A stretch of 64,000 bases of DNA, from positions 11,358,501 through 11,422,500 of the forward strand of contig JAGUCH010000002.1 of the NCBI GenBank assembly GCA_019096065.1, given 5' to 3'. The notes beneath the pieces are model-generated. The model did not search any database and was not told the origin of the DNA. It saw only the letters and a list, made by a program, of their open reading frames with translations. Source of the stretch: Paracyclopina nana (lineage: Eukaryota; Arthropoda; Copepoda; Cyclopoida; Cyclopettidae). Within the stretch, counting starts at the first letter, position 1; the number at the start of each line of letters is the position of its first letter. This document shows positions 1-10,597 of the stretch, one piece after another. A program made the position numbers and the translations under genes.

Positions 1-640
1 AAGTAATTATTCAAAATTGTAGGTAGATGGCATGTTTTTGTTATGATACTGTTCTCTATAGTCCTTGGATCAACACAACTAATCAGCCTTGTATAGACTA
101 AGACACCATATTATCTTTGGGGGTGGCAAATTCTGCTTTTCTTCTAGTCCATCCATAGATTGTATGTTTTAATAGTCAATGCAAGTACAGTTCCGTTTTG
201 TTGATCCAAGGACTAAGTTTTTATGGTCAATCTTTGGACTATCTGTGACATCCAGTGACAGTTTTGTATATTCTAGTCGATCCTAGTATGGCCACCCATT
301 AGGGTCATCAGTGTGATAAGCATGATTAGTGCCAATCAGTCAGTGTTGTCACAATGATCAGCAAGAGCGATCACTAAAAAAATATTATGAAATGATAAGT
401 AGGCTGAAATGAATTATCTATTTTAGCTCATTTAAAGCCTTTATTGGCACACAGTTGGCTGGGCCATCTGGCCTTCCATGGCCATCTTGAACAAATGAGA
501 CTTTGCTTCAAGTCTTCATTCTGATAACAGGGAACAGCTTATCATGCTGATCACAGTGAATTCATTGATCCCCATGACCACTCTGATCAAAATGAACACT
601 CAGATTATACAGAACACTTTGATCATTCTGATAACTCTCA
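1..640. other. gene-free repeat-rich flank
   Basis: I see no coding region with homology. The only structure noted is a short inverted repeat: CCTTGGATCAAC near 64-75 and its complement near 200-211. Base composition is AT-rich, like the rest of the first 9 kb. Confidence 0.5.
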
Positions 641-1090
641 CAAGCAGCCACCCTAAAAAGTGATTAAGGGCAAAAATGATAATTATAACAATTGTGGAGA
701 ACGCAAAATTAGGGCTCCACACAAAAATTCACTTCATTTGACTAAGGCCTGCTGGAGATATTGCAAATATACTAAAAACGCTCATAAACATGTACCCTTG
801 GGAGTCCGAATCGGGAAAAAAGTCATTAATAAAAGTTGTAGCACTGGCACAATGGGAGCCACACACAAAAATTCAGCTCATTTTGTTGATTGGGAGCGGA
901 GAAAAATGGAAGTCTGTCATTTGGCGGAAAATCAAAAATTGCCGCTAATAAAGAACTTGCGCAATGTGGAGAGGAATACATGTGCCAAATTTCAGGTTGT
1001 CTGCTCAAAGTATGTGCACAGGGCTCCCAAATAATCATACTAGTTCCAATGTGGACAGCTCCTTTCCGGCTCGTTCCATCACTAGTCGCT
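641..1090 (+). repeat. dispersed repeat R1, copy 1 (uninterrupted)
   Basis: A block starting near AAGCAGCCACCCTAAAAAGT and ending near CTCGTTCCATCACTAG is repeated almost exactly at 1702-1891 plus 2803-3055, and partly inverted near 61010-61195. The same translated ORF fragments appear in both large copies, which shows DNA-level repetition and not two genes. This copy is the empty-site reference for the insertion described at 1892-2802. Confidence 0.8.
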
Positions 1091-1891
1091 ATCTAGCGAA
1101 AAAACGTGAGCATTATTGATAAGGGAACGGATCCTGGCATGAATTTTTCTAAGGAACCGATCATATTTTTTTTAGCTCACTCATTGTGAATTGCTCTTGC
1201 AACTCTCGTTTTCCTTTATAAATGAAAAATTGAACTTAACCAGCATATTTAAGAATCAAAAGAAGGCTTCAGTAATTGTTTGTTTTTTAATTCTAAATCA
1301 AAGTGTGTGGTGGAAATCTTAAATTATAATCATTGATCGGGTTCAAAATTCGAACCGTGACCTTCAGCAGGCCAGTCTTTTGTCATTATATGTTACTGCT
1401 GCATTTTGATGCATTCAAGCTATCGCTTGTAGAACAGAAAGTTAGCTAACATTGTTAAGTTAAGGAAAATACTAGTCAATTCAGTCTTAGTAAGAATTCT
1501 TAATTAAGTCTTGATTGAAATTGTGGCTTATATAACGTTACGTATCAAAAGAAACAAAAAACTTGAAATGCATTTTTACTTTGCTTTATTAAGTGACTTT
1601 TTTTAAACTGTGCTAACAGAGATAGCCACACTTATAGGGCTCTCAAAATTAAGATTACTTTGCTGACCTCTTCTTGAGATACATAAAAAAAACAAAAAGT
1701 GCTCATAAGCAGCCACCCTAAAAAGTGATTAAGGGCAAAAATGATAATTATAACAATTGTGGAGAACGCAAAATTAGGGCTCCACACAAAAATTCACTTC
1801 ATTTGACTAAGGCCTGCTGGAGATATTGCAAATATACTAAAAATGCTCATAAACATGTACCCTTGGGAGTCCGAATCGGGAAAAAAGTCAT

Positions 1892-2802
1892 TTTTGTCAA
1901 CTTGGCGGTGGGTTCACTACATACGGCAGTGAAGCGAAAATCCCCGTATTTTGCTGAGATTTGGCGTGCGCTCGCATCTACCGTGCAATAATGACTTTTT
2001 TCGTCACATGTGAAGAAATAATGCTCATTATTGTACAGTTGACAACTTGAGAGTCCTTCTTCAATTAAAAAAAAAGACTTGACCGGGATTTGAACCTGGG
2101 TCGACTGGGTGTAAGGTCTGCATTATGCCAGTGTACTACCAGACATCTCTTATGTCACAGCATATTCTGGCATATACAAATAATTACATTTGCATTCTGT
2201 TTTAAGAAAATAATTTATAATGAAGAACAGTCCTCTAAAGCATTCTAATTTTAAAAAAGTCCTCTTAAACATCCTCATTCTAGAAAAGTCTGCCAAAACA
2301 CTATTATTTAAAAAAGTGAAAAAATCTATTTTTATAGTCTTCTTTGTAACAAGCTTTTATTGATCTTGGAAAAAAGAATGGAATTATATGTAACATCTTA
2401 TTAATTTGAAGCCAAATTCGTCATTTTGGTGTTTTTTCGAAAAATTATGGCTAGATATTCCGCTAAATATCTAGTTGCCCTACAAGTGCTGAGCTCTTGC
2501 TGGAGATGCGCGCGCGCGCGATTGACCGCAAAGTTTTACCTGCAAACGAGCTATCCTTTTTAAGGCCAATTGACTTGTTAAGTTAATCAATTTTTTGCAT
2601 TTAACAGTATAATTGCGATTTTTAACCATCACGAAGTTAACAAAAATGTCAATACTGTCCTGATGACTCGTCCATATAGGGTTTTTCGCTCATTCGTAGT
2701 AAAATTCCAGATCACTCGTGGCTTCGCCACTCGGTGATCTTTCATTTGACTACTCATGAGCGAAAAACCCTATATGAACTCGTCATCAGGACAGTATTGT
2801 TA
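1892..2802 (+). mobile_element. non-autonomous element E1, copy a
   Basis: This 911-bp element begins TTTTGTCAACTTGGCGG and ends CAGTATTGTTA. A second, shorter copy lies inverted at 5484-6234. It carries a tRNA-like promoter region on the minus strand (about 2082-2150, box-B-like GGTTCAAATCC) and ends in a ~150-bp near-perfect palindrome (2651-2799). It has no transposase-like ORF. It is bounded by CAT on both sides. Classification is open: SINE-like promoter but foldback end. Confidence 0.7.
2651..2799. repeat. ~150-bp foldback palindrome at the end of E1
   Basis: The left arm starts CAATACTGTCCTGATGAC and the right arm is its near-perfect complement ending GTCATCAGGACAGTATTG. The centre is GTGGCTTCGCCAC. 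A full copy is at 5487-5620 and half of one (one arm only) at 3717-3795. The transcript would form a hairpin of about 70 bp. Confidence 0.8.
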
Positions 2803-3044
2803 CATTAATAAAAGTTGTAGCACTGGCAAAATGGGAGCCACACACAAAAATTCAGCTCATTTTGTTGATTGGGAGCGGAGAAAAATGGAAGTCTGTCATT
2901 TGGCGGAAAATCAAAAATTGCCGCTAATAAAGAACTTGCGCAATGTGGAGAGGAATACATGTGCCAAATTTCAGGTTGTCTGCTCAAAGTATGTGCACAG
3001 GGCTCCCAAATAATCATACTAGTTCCAATGTGGACAGCTCCTTT

Positions 3045-3518
3045 TCAGCTTGATCAAGCTTCAAGCTTTTTGAAAAGTGTTCGAGCGATCCCAAGCTTTT
3101 GAAAATTATAATCAAGCTTTTTCAAGCTCAAAATTTCACATTTCAAGCTTTTTTCAAGCTTTTCACTTTTTTAGTATTTTAACATAAAAAATGGCGATTA
3201 GTCACCAGATTTGACAAAATTACCCCAAAAGCGCAATAAATGACAGAAATAGCTTAAACTTAGATTTAAGTACTTCACTCCCTCACGTAATTGTTAATTT
3301 TAAAATCAACCCTTTTTTGTTTTGGTTAAAAATGGATAAAGTTTTGAAATTTTTTGGTGTCAAGCTTTTTCAAGCTTTGCATTTTTTGGGTTTCAAGCTT
3401 TTTCAAGCTTTTCAAAATTTGGTTCGAGCGATCCCAAGCTTTTTGCTTATGTAGCTCAAGCTGGGTTTTAGCTTCAAGCTTTCAAGCCAAGCTCAAACTC
3501 GTTCCATCACTAATAGCG
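3045..3518 (+). repeat. AAGCTT-rich repeat, copy 1
   Basis: Dense short repeats of CAAGCTTTTTCAAGCT type, with the phrase TTCGAGCGATCCCAAGCTTTT at both ends, ending CTCGTTCCATCACTA. Copies are inverted at 4600-5093 and again at about 25030-25432 inside the dynein intron. R1 copy 1 passes from GGACAGCTCCTTT directly to CGGCTCGTTCCATCACTA, so this block is probably an insertion into, or an internal expansion of, R1. Confidence 0.7.
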
Positions 3519-3716
3519 ACGTAATGTTTTGATTTGGATTTCTATAAAACAGTTTTGGGATGCCCAACGTAAGAAGTGATCGGGTATCCAAAATGTTCTC
3601 TTTGTTGCCGGTAGGATAGATATGAACATGTTTACTGTTTCCTATTGCTCTTTTTTGTAAAAAAAACTAAAAATTCAGTGCACTAGAAGAAGTTGAATAA
3701 GAAACATCCTGATTGT

Positions 3717-3795
3717 AACAATACTGTCCTGATGACGAGTCCATATAGGGTTTTTCGCTCATGAGTAGTAAAATGAAAGATCACCGAGTGGCGAA
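3717..3795 (+). repeat. half copy of the foldback palindrome
   Basis: CAATACTGTCCTGATGACG through the CACCGAGTGGCGAAG centre, then unrelated sequence. Only one arm of the palindrome seen at 2651-2799 and 5487-5620 is present. Confidence 0.7.
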
Positions 3796-4595
3796 GTTGT
3801 GGATCCTGACCAGCCATTGGGATAGCGATCCTGTCCAAGTTTGCAGGACCTCAAAGTCTTAGACTTCGGGCTCATCCTCAAAGGATTCGGGCAGCCTGAA
3901 GGCCTACGACATTTGGGGGCGTGCAGCAGATCTTTCAAACGCACCCACTTTTAAAGCCTCGCCCAGAAGCACTTCTCTTTCTTTATAAGTCTCTGGGGCA
4001 GACTTTTTTGGCAATATAAGGAGAGTATAGTACTTGCTGAGACAAACTAAGAGTCACTTTGTTTTTTTGAGTCCGCGCCTATGAGTCTATGTACTGAAAT
4101 TACTCTCCTGTCTTAGTTATGTCGTTTTTGGAAGCAAAAGAACATTTGCCAGTTCAAAAAAGATCCCAGCTGCAGTTATCAGGCTAAAAATAACTTCAAC
4201 TTGGTCAGGCAATCAATTCTAAAAATTTCTTTGAAACTGAATATTCCCTCTTTTTGGCAGCTTTGGCATATCATGGTTGCTCTGAAGGTAAGTTGTCATT
4301 GTGACAAGACTAATTTAAACATTTTGTTGCAAAGTTTAGTAAAATGCCTCTTGTTGAAATGAGAAAGTATCTCTGATCAAGCAACACTGTCGATTCTCAA
4401 CAGTTCATGCACTGTGTGATCATCCGATATGTACAGTCATTCAATTCTCTGTCAATGGCAGCTTAAGCTCAGCTAGATGTGAGAAATTAGAGTTAAGGTC
4501 ATAAAACAGTCCCTAGTTTTCCCTAGAGCTAGGAGCTCTAGATTTTGATAAGTAGATCGTTCTCAAAACTCAGTTCCAAAAAACAGCCTAAAGGT
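3796..4595. other. gene-free stretch
   Basis: I see no gene or clear repeat structure. The last ~60 bases (TAGATCGTTCTCAA..CAGTTCCAAAAAACAGCC) recur near 11350-11400, so this is also dispersed-repeat sequence. Confidence 0.4.
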
Positions 4596-4599
4596 GCCC

Positions 4600-5093
4600 G
4601 CCTACGGTAGCACTAAAGAACTCTTTCAGCTTGGCTTGAAAGCTTGAAACTAAAACCCAGCTTGAGCTACATAAGCAAAAAGCTTGGGATCGCTCGAACC
4701 AAATTATGAAGAGCTTGAAAAGCTTGAAGCCCAAAAAAATGCAAAGCTTGATACCAAAAAATTTCAAGACTTTTTCCATTTTTAATCAAAAGAAAAAAGG
4801 GCTAATTTTAAAATCAACAAATAGTTGATGGAATGCAGTACATAATCAAAGTTAAAGCTATTTCTGTCATTTTTTACATTTTTTGGGTAATTTTGTCAAA
4901 TCTAGTGACTAATCGCCATTTTTTATCTTAAAGTACTAAGAAAGTGAAAAGCTTGAAAAAAGCTTGAAATGTGAAATTTTGAGCTTGAAAAAGCTTGATA
5001 ATTATTTTCAAAAGCATGGGATCGCTTGAACACATTTCTAAAAGCTTGAAGCTTGATCAAGCTGAAAATTTCCGGCTCGTTCCATCACTACGA
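4600..5093 (-). repeat. AAGCTT-rich repeat, copy 2 (inverted)
   Basis: This is the reverse complement of the block at 3045-3518 over most of its length, ending GGCTCGTTCCATCACTA. Together with copy 1 it forms a ~2-kb inverted-repeat pair separated by ~1.1 kb. Confidence 0.7.
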
Positions 5094-5130
5094 CCACCGT
5101 TCCACCGTTTATAATAGGGCAAAACTATAA

Positions 5131-6350
5131 GAGCCATATTCCTACTAGCGGATTTGAGTCGAAGCCATGGAGGGCTGAGAACTGCCTTGTCTAGGTTGGC
5201 TCACAATTAAAATTGGCTGGTTCTCTGATTAGAGGTGCATTATCTTATGGCTCTCCTTGGTTCTCTACACTACTTGTAGTTTAAAAGATACGCTATGCTA
5301 AAGATACCTATTTTCAAAGCCATAGATTCAAAGATATTTGCAAGTTTTTGAGGATTATTTCTAAAAATTAGGGACAGTGGACTAGTTTTAGGCTGTCTTT
5401 CTCCATGCCAGCATAACAACTATAGCATGGCCATCATGATTACCAGAAATACTATTTCCTCAATTCATTGCATGCAAGTAATGTAACAATACTGTCCTGA
5501 TGATGAGTCCATATAGGGTTTTTTGCTCATGAGTAGTCAAATGAAAGATCACCGAGTGGCGAAGCCACGAGTGATCTGGAATTTTACCCTATATGGACGA
5601 GTCATCAGGACAGTATTGACATTTTTGTCAGCTTCGTGATGGTTAAAAGTCTCAACACTACTTTTGAATGCTAAAAAAATTATCAATTTAATCAAGAAAT
5701 TAGCCTTAAAAAAGACAGCTCGTTTGCAGGTAAAACTTTGCGGTCAATCACGCACGCGCATCTGCAGCTAGAGCTCAGCACTTGCAGGGTAACCAGATAT
5801 TATGAGTTATTTTTAGCCAGAATTTTTCCCAAAAGCACCAAAATAACGAGTTTGGCTTGAAATTGATTGAGAATGCTTCATGTGTTTTTATGTTCTTCAT
5901 TTGGAATGGTTTCGAAGACTTTCATAAAACGCAATGTAATAGTTTTTTAATATGACATAGTATTCATGAAGATAAGTGCGCTCTGATAGTACATTGGCAG
6001 AGTGCAGACTTTTCACTCAGAAGACCTAGGTTCGAATCCCGGTCAAGTCTTTTTTTTAATTGAAGAAGAACTCTCAAGTTGCCAACCGTACAATAATGGA
6101 TATTATTTCTTCACATGTGATGAAAAAAAGGTCATTATTGTACGGTAGATGAGAGCGCACGCCAAATCTCAGCAAAATACAAGGATTTTCGCTTCACTGC
6201 CGTATGTAGTGAACCCACCGCCAAGTTGACAAAAATGGCTAATTTTGTCAAAAAACTGGCTATTTTTATAGGATCCACTCCAGATTAACTTGTTTGTTTT
6301 GAACTCACACAGAGTTCAGCTGCAAAAAGTAAGGCTATTGGATCGACTAG
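5131..6350 (+). repeat. dispersed repeat R3, copy 1, split by E1 copy b
   Basis: 5131-5483 and 6235-6350 match, inverted, the continuous block 23580-24060. The match is interrupted only by the element at 5484-6234, so 23580-24060 preserves the empty site (AATTAGCCATTACATGC at about 23681-23697). Confidence 0.75.
5484..6234 (-). mobile_element. non-autonomous element E1, copy b
   Basis: Inverted copy of 1892-2802, ~160 bp shorter through internal deletion or divergence. It carries the foldback at 5487-5620 and a plus-strand tRNA-like segment at about 5985-6050 with box-A-like TAGTACATTGGCAGAGTGC and box-B GGTTCGAATCCC followed by a T run. CAT (ATG on this strand) flanks both ends. Confidence 0.75.
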
Positions 6351-6358
6351 AACATACT

Positions 6359-6483
6359 GGCTCATTATCTTCCGCGTCTTGTTATCGGTTCTTATTTACT
6401 GATGAGGTTGCGATGTCAGTAAATAAGAAGCGATAACAACCGTAACCAAGCCACGATCAAAGACGCGGAAGATAATGAGCCAC
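6359..6483. mobile_element. 125-bp foldback MITE
   Basis: Terminal inverted repeats TGGCTCATTATCTTCCGCGT at the left and its complement at the right. An inner pair (TTCTTATTTACTGA / TCAGTAAATAAGAA) makes a long hairpin. No target-site duplication is obvious. Confidence 0.65.
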
Positions 6484-6974
6484 TGTCCCTGGATCGACTA
6501 TGAGAACACAATATCCTTGGATCGACAGTCATGACAGAGCACATTGACTTGGCAAAGGACCTAACCCAAACTACACATTTCATAAAACAAAGGCCAAAGC
6601 ATAGCTACAGCAAATTACAATGGCAGATAAAACCTTAATATAAATGACATGACACACTCAGTACATAAAATAGATCATTCTGATCTCAATAAATCAATCA
6701 ATAAGAGCTGATTTTGAAATTTATCATGCTAGATGGCACCACTGTAAGGTAGTACAGCTGTTTACGCATGACGCTTTGACGGAAAAGTGTGAAAAAAAAA
6801 TATTTTAAGGTTACTCACTCAAAAGCTACTGTTTTCATAAAACAGCCCAAATCACAAATTATGTGATGAAAAAAGTTTTTATCTGGTAGCGCCATAAAAG
6901 CCAACATTATTTAACTCTGCTCTGATTGATCTAAAAAAGACGGAAAATTTCAAATTACATTGCAATTCAAGAAC

Positions 6975-8665
6975 TTAAGAGTCTATGCAGGAGCCAGGTG
7001 GCAAATTCATGGTAAGCGAAAATTCTAGAATGAAATGACACCTATCCCAATAGTACCCCCATATAGTGGGATGATTAAGTTATTATGCAACATGGGCTTA
7101 GAAATGCTCCTGGGCTGAGCTAGAGGCCAATTTTTGGACCTAGGAGGAAAATTGGCGATTTTTTGGCTCTTTTTAGAAAGCATTAAAAATTCAATTGCTC
7201 CAGCTAGGCAAGGCTGATCAAAAAAAAATTTTTACCACTTGACTACTGGGTTATGAGGAGTTTTTTGACAGCAAATTATTTTCACTAGGCTTATTGGTTT
7301 GTCAGCTGAAAGAGAAAACGCTCAAAATTGTTTTTATTAAGAAAACTTTTTTGTGGTCGATGGTTTTGGCATAAATCTTTGGCTCTCTGGAAAGCTCTGA
7401 TCAAACCACACATTATGGCAGGTAGCCTAGGTTGAACTGACCCCATAGCCGCTGAGCTATTCAAGCTTGAATGTGGAAAAAATATAGGATTGTACACCAC
7501 GAGACACTAAAAAATAATGAGTGTTATCCTCCAGCCTTGAGGTGTATAATCCTATTACTATTAGCTGCCCCCCAACATTTCAAGCATTGGCTAAAATTGA
7601 ATTTACGAAACTTTTTTAGGCTTGATTTTTGCAAGATATGCCTTAAATTTTGCGGCTCGCTTTATTGCAGATAGCGAGCGTGAGCTCATCAAAGCTGACC
7701 CAGCGGTCTAGCCTTCAACATGTGCCTGCACTTGTTGCCGTTGCGTCTTGCGAACAGCAAAAAAGGCAAAAAAAAAACACAAAAAAACCCAGATTCTGAT
7801 TGAGCTATCGGGATTCACTCATGTATTCATGCTTACTTGTGTTACTAGTCACTAAAGAAATAATTTGTGCTTTCCTCCAGCCAGTTTCATTAGTTCATAG
7901 ATATAATAAAATATAAAAAGTAGTGTGCGGTATTTAGTAGTGTACGGTATTTAGTAGTGTGCGTTGCGTTGCGTTTGTGTGCGGTATTTAGTATGTACCC
8001 TCGCTAGTCGCCAGTTTACTGCTGTACTTATTTAACCCAGCTTCTGAACAATCTTTATAATCAAATTGGTGGCTCAGTGGTAGAGCGTCGGCTCTTATTC
8101 TATTCTTATTGCTAGGTGTACCAAGCCTTGTGTAATGTATGTAAGTGATAGAAATCCAAAACACCATAAATATTTTTTGTTCCATTTTTCAATTTAAGTA
8201 ATTCTTATTTTATGAAAAAAAATATTTTATGAAGTAAAAAAGTCCCTAAATGCACTAGAAAAGAAAAATGCCCATTTTTTCCACATTCAAGCTTGAATAG
8301 CTCAAAACAATTTTGAGCGTTTTCTCTTTCAGCTGACAAACCAATAAGCCTAGTGAAAATAATTTGCTGTCAAAAAACTCCTCATAACCCAGTAGTCAAG
8401 TGGTAAAAAAAATTTTTTTTTATCAGCCTTGCCTAGCTGGAGCAATTGAATTTTTAATGCTTTCTAAAAAGAGCCAAAAAATCGCCAATTTTCCACCTAG
8501 GTCCAAAAATTGGCCTCTAGCTCAGCCCAGGAGCATTTCTAAGCCCATGTTGCATAATAACTTAATCATCCTACTATATGGGAGTACTATTGGGATAGGT
8601 GTCATTTCATTCTAGAATTTTCGCTTACCATGAATTTGCCACCTGGCTCCTGCATAGACTCTTAA
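6975..8665. mobile_element. TTAA-flanked element with ~360-bp inverted repeats
   Basis: About 360 bp at 6979-7338 is repeated in inverted orientation at 8303-8661. Outermost bases are GAGTCTATGCAGGAGCC and its complement, each bordered by TTAA (6975-6978, 8662-8665). A further inner matched pair surrounds ATTCAAGCTTGAATGTGG (about 7458-7480 and 8275-8298). No transposase is present; the ~1-kb centre is unrelated. TTAA duplication is the piggyBac-type signature, but TIRs this long are unusual for that family, so the assignment is tentative. Confidence 0.6.
8059..8110 (+). repeat. tRNA 5'-half-like segment
   Basis: TGGTGGCTCAGTGGTAGAGC followed by GTCGGCTCTTATTC resembles the D arm and anticodon stem of a tRNA. 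No T arm or acceptor closure follows, so it is a tRNA-derived fragment inside the TTAA-flanked element and not a tRNA gene. Confidence 0.35.
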
Positions 8666-9597
8666 GCATTTTCCCGCTTTTTTCTACTGATTGGCCTGAT
8701 TTTTTAAGCTAAGTAGCATGAAATGTAACAGGGATCAAATATTATTTATCGAATTTTTGAGAAATCATATGGGAAGGCCAGTTTTTTGGCAAATTTTGAA
8801 TTGCTATTTAGCTGCCTCTGTAGTGAACATACTACACGGCTTTTCACGCTAGGGTGCGCTGCCTGTACTACGTAACAGACGCCATCGTTCCTTATAATAC
8901 TCAATCATGATGTTTCTTATTTAACTTCTTCTGGTGCACTGAAATTCTTACAAAAAATGAGCAATGGCCGCCGCTGAGGCCTAGCGTCGCTGAGAATTGG
9001 AGCGCGCGCCTGGCGCAACATACGGGCCACAACAATTTTTTATTTGCTAACTGTGCCGAGAAACCATGAATTCCTCAAAATTTAGTTCCGATCGGAGCTG
9101 CAGTTTGAGCTGTATCTTAGTAAATTTTTTCCAAAAATGTTCAGCTGTTCAGTGCTCTAGTTTTCCCTTATCTTAATTGTCAGTCATTTTGGTTGGCTTT
9201 GCTCTATTCGCCAATTTTTTTGAGGGCAGTTATATTGCCCTGTCCAAAAGCATACATCTGAGCCAATATGGTGCTTTTATTCTCAATTCTAATTAGATCA
9301 AAATATACTGTTTCTATTACAAGTATTTTTGAAGTTCTTATTGAAAATTTGTACAAAGTATTGACATCCTTATCATAACATTACACTGACCACTTATGAT
9401 GAAACAAGCGAAGTTTTGTGGTGGGGAAAGAGTTTATGATCGTTTTGACATCATAAGTGTAATACTCATTTTAGGGCCAAATAAGTAAAAAATCAGATAG
9501 AGCATAGTTGAAAAAGGTGTCTGAAAAATTCCAAGATTGCTTCTAAAATAAAAAGAGGATTCTCTTTTGGTGCTCAAAGTTAGTGGCTAATTTTTGG
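8666..9597. other. gene-free stretch downstream of the fibrinogen-related gene
   Basis: No gene seen. AT-rich. It holds the presumed 3' flank of the minus-strand gene at 9598-10597. A weak inverted pair, CTTATCATAACATTACACT near 9370 and AGTGTAAT near 9458, is present. Confidence 0.4.
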
Positions 9598-10597
9598 CTA
9601 ATAATTATAAGGGTAGTGGAGGTTTCGCGATTTGCTGCCATAGCATTTCAAGGGCCCTACTGTGATTTTACCCTGATCTTTTTCATCTTGAAGGGGTCCA
9701 TAAGAAAAACTCGTGATTGGAAGCATTCTCGAATCGGTAATCAAGCCTGAGTCTTCAGTCCATTCCGACAGCATTCCGTTGCAATTGCATTTATTTTCGG
9801 TCACTCCAAATCTGGATCGGCAAGAATTGTCGTAGCCACATTGGCACATGAAACTATTTGTATCATTTCCATGCCAGAACTTGTGCCCTCGGCCTGAAAA
9901 AATAGCTATATTCACCGAAATTATTGTTGGAAATCGTACCATTTTTGTCGGTCCAAGATGCTAAAAATGACGATGATCCGAAAGCCAATGGAGCCATCAA
10001 GCATTGGAATGTAATTGATTGCTCACAACGGTCCGATTGAGCTATCAGCTCTGTCAGTGCTGATATGTCAGCTTCATATTGATAGTCAACTTTAAAGCAG
10101 CCTGGTTCATTACAATGCAATATATCAACAGGCATATTTTCTTTATCGTGTCCCACTAGTGTGCAAGCTTGCACAGAGCCAGAATCGAAGTCACAGTATG
10201 CCTCAAATGGATTACTTCCCTTTTTGGGACCGTCAGGATCAATTAGATATGTATCTGAAGAGCTAACTCCATATTTAGCCAGATCAACACAATTCTTAGG
10301 AGCCAATGTTTTTGTTATTTCAACCAAATATTTGATTTTGTGCTCCTAAATGAAATAATCTTTTTATATGCCAAGCTGATGAACATGCACTGTTTTGCTT
10401 ACCTTTTTCTTATTGTCATCTCTGAGATCATTAAGGTATTTTTCCAAGTCACCAACTTTTTTTTCAAGTTGCTCAATCTTGAGCAAAGTTAAGGTATCAT
10501 GGTTTGCTTTGGCATCAATAGAGTCAACATTAAACACGCCCTCTAAAAATCCCAATGCTTGCCCAAACAGCAAAATAAAATTGAGAACTGTCTGCAT
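9598..10597 (-). CDS. secreted fibrinogen-related / CNTNAP-type C-terminal domain protein
   Basis: Exons complement(10597..10403, 10345..9940, 9893..9598), 298 aa. It starts with a signal peptide (MQTVLNFILLFGQALG) and a short coiled coil (IEQLEKKVGDLEKYLNDLR). The fibrinogen-related fold follows: PKNCVDL, TYLIDPDG, EAYCDFDSG, then SFMCQCG, CNCNGMLSEWTEDSG and VGPLKCYG. These motifs are shared with contactin-associated proteins and some invertebrate fibrinogen-like and collagen-like proteins. The last intron is 46 nt; joining restores TDKNG-RGHKFWHG. The uninterrupted frame would instead terminate just after the junction. The role is extracellular recognition or matrix by family; ligand unknown. 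Base-level support is the splice sites and the invariant cysteines. Confidence 0.75.

Larger units (their letters stand above)
1702..3055 (+). repeat. dispersed repeat R1, copy 2, split by an insertion
   Basis: The 5' half (1702-1891) matches 644-832 and the 3' half (2803-3055) matches about 825-1065. Between them lies a 911-bp element (1892-2802). The uninterrupted copy 1 reads AAAAGTCATTAATAAAAG across the junction; here the element sits after CAT and is followed by CATTAATAAAAG, giving a CAT duplication. Confidence 0.75.

Noticed and set aside
660-1034. 124-codon ORF and its near-identical pieces at 1725-1991 and 2756-3013
   Set aside because: Repetition is at DNA level with equal conservation outside the frames; no protein family is recognised.
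2082-2150. Functional tRNA genes (also about 5985-6050, 46740-46815 and 46885-46960)
   Set aside because: Box A and B are present but acceptor stems do not pair and T stems are imperfect; they are embedded in repeats.
2655-2700. Hammerhead ribozyme, suggested by CTGATGA in the foldback arms
   Set aside because: The core GAAA after stem II is missing and stem II pairs poorly; the motif is explained by the palindrome.
9863-9939. Exon 2 of the fibrinogen-related gene continuing to EYSYFFRPRAQVLAWK
   Set aside because: That frame ends at once; a 46-nt GT-AG intron restores the conserved domain.
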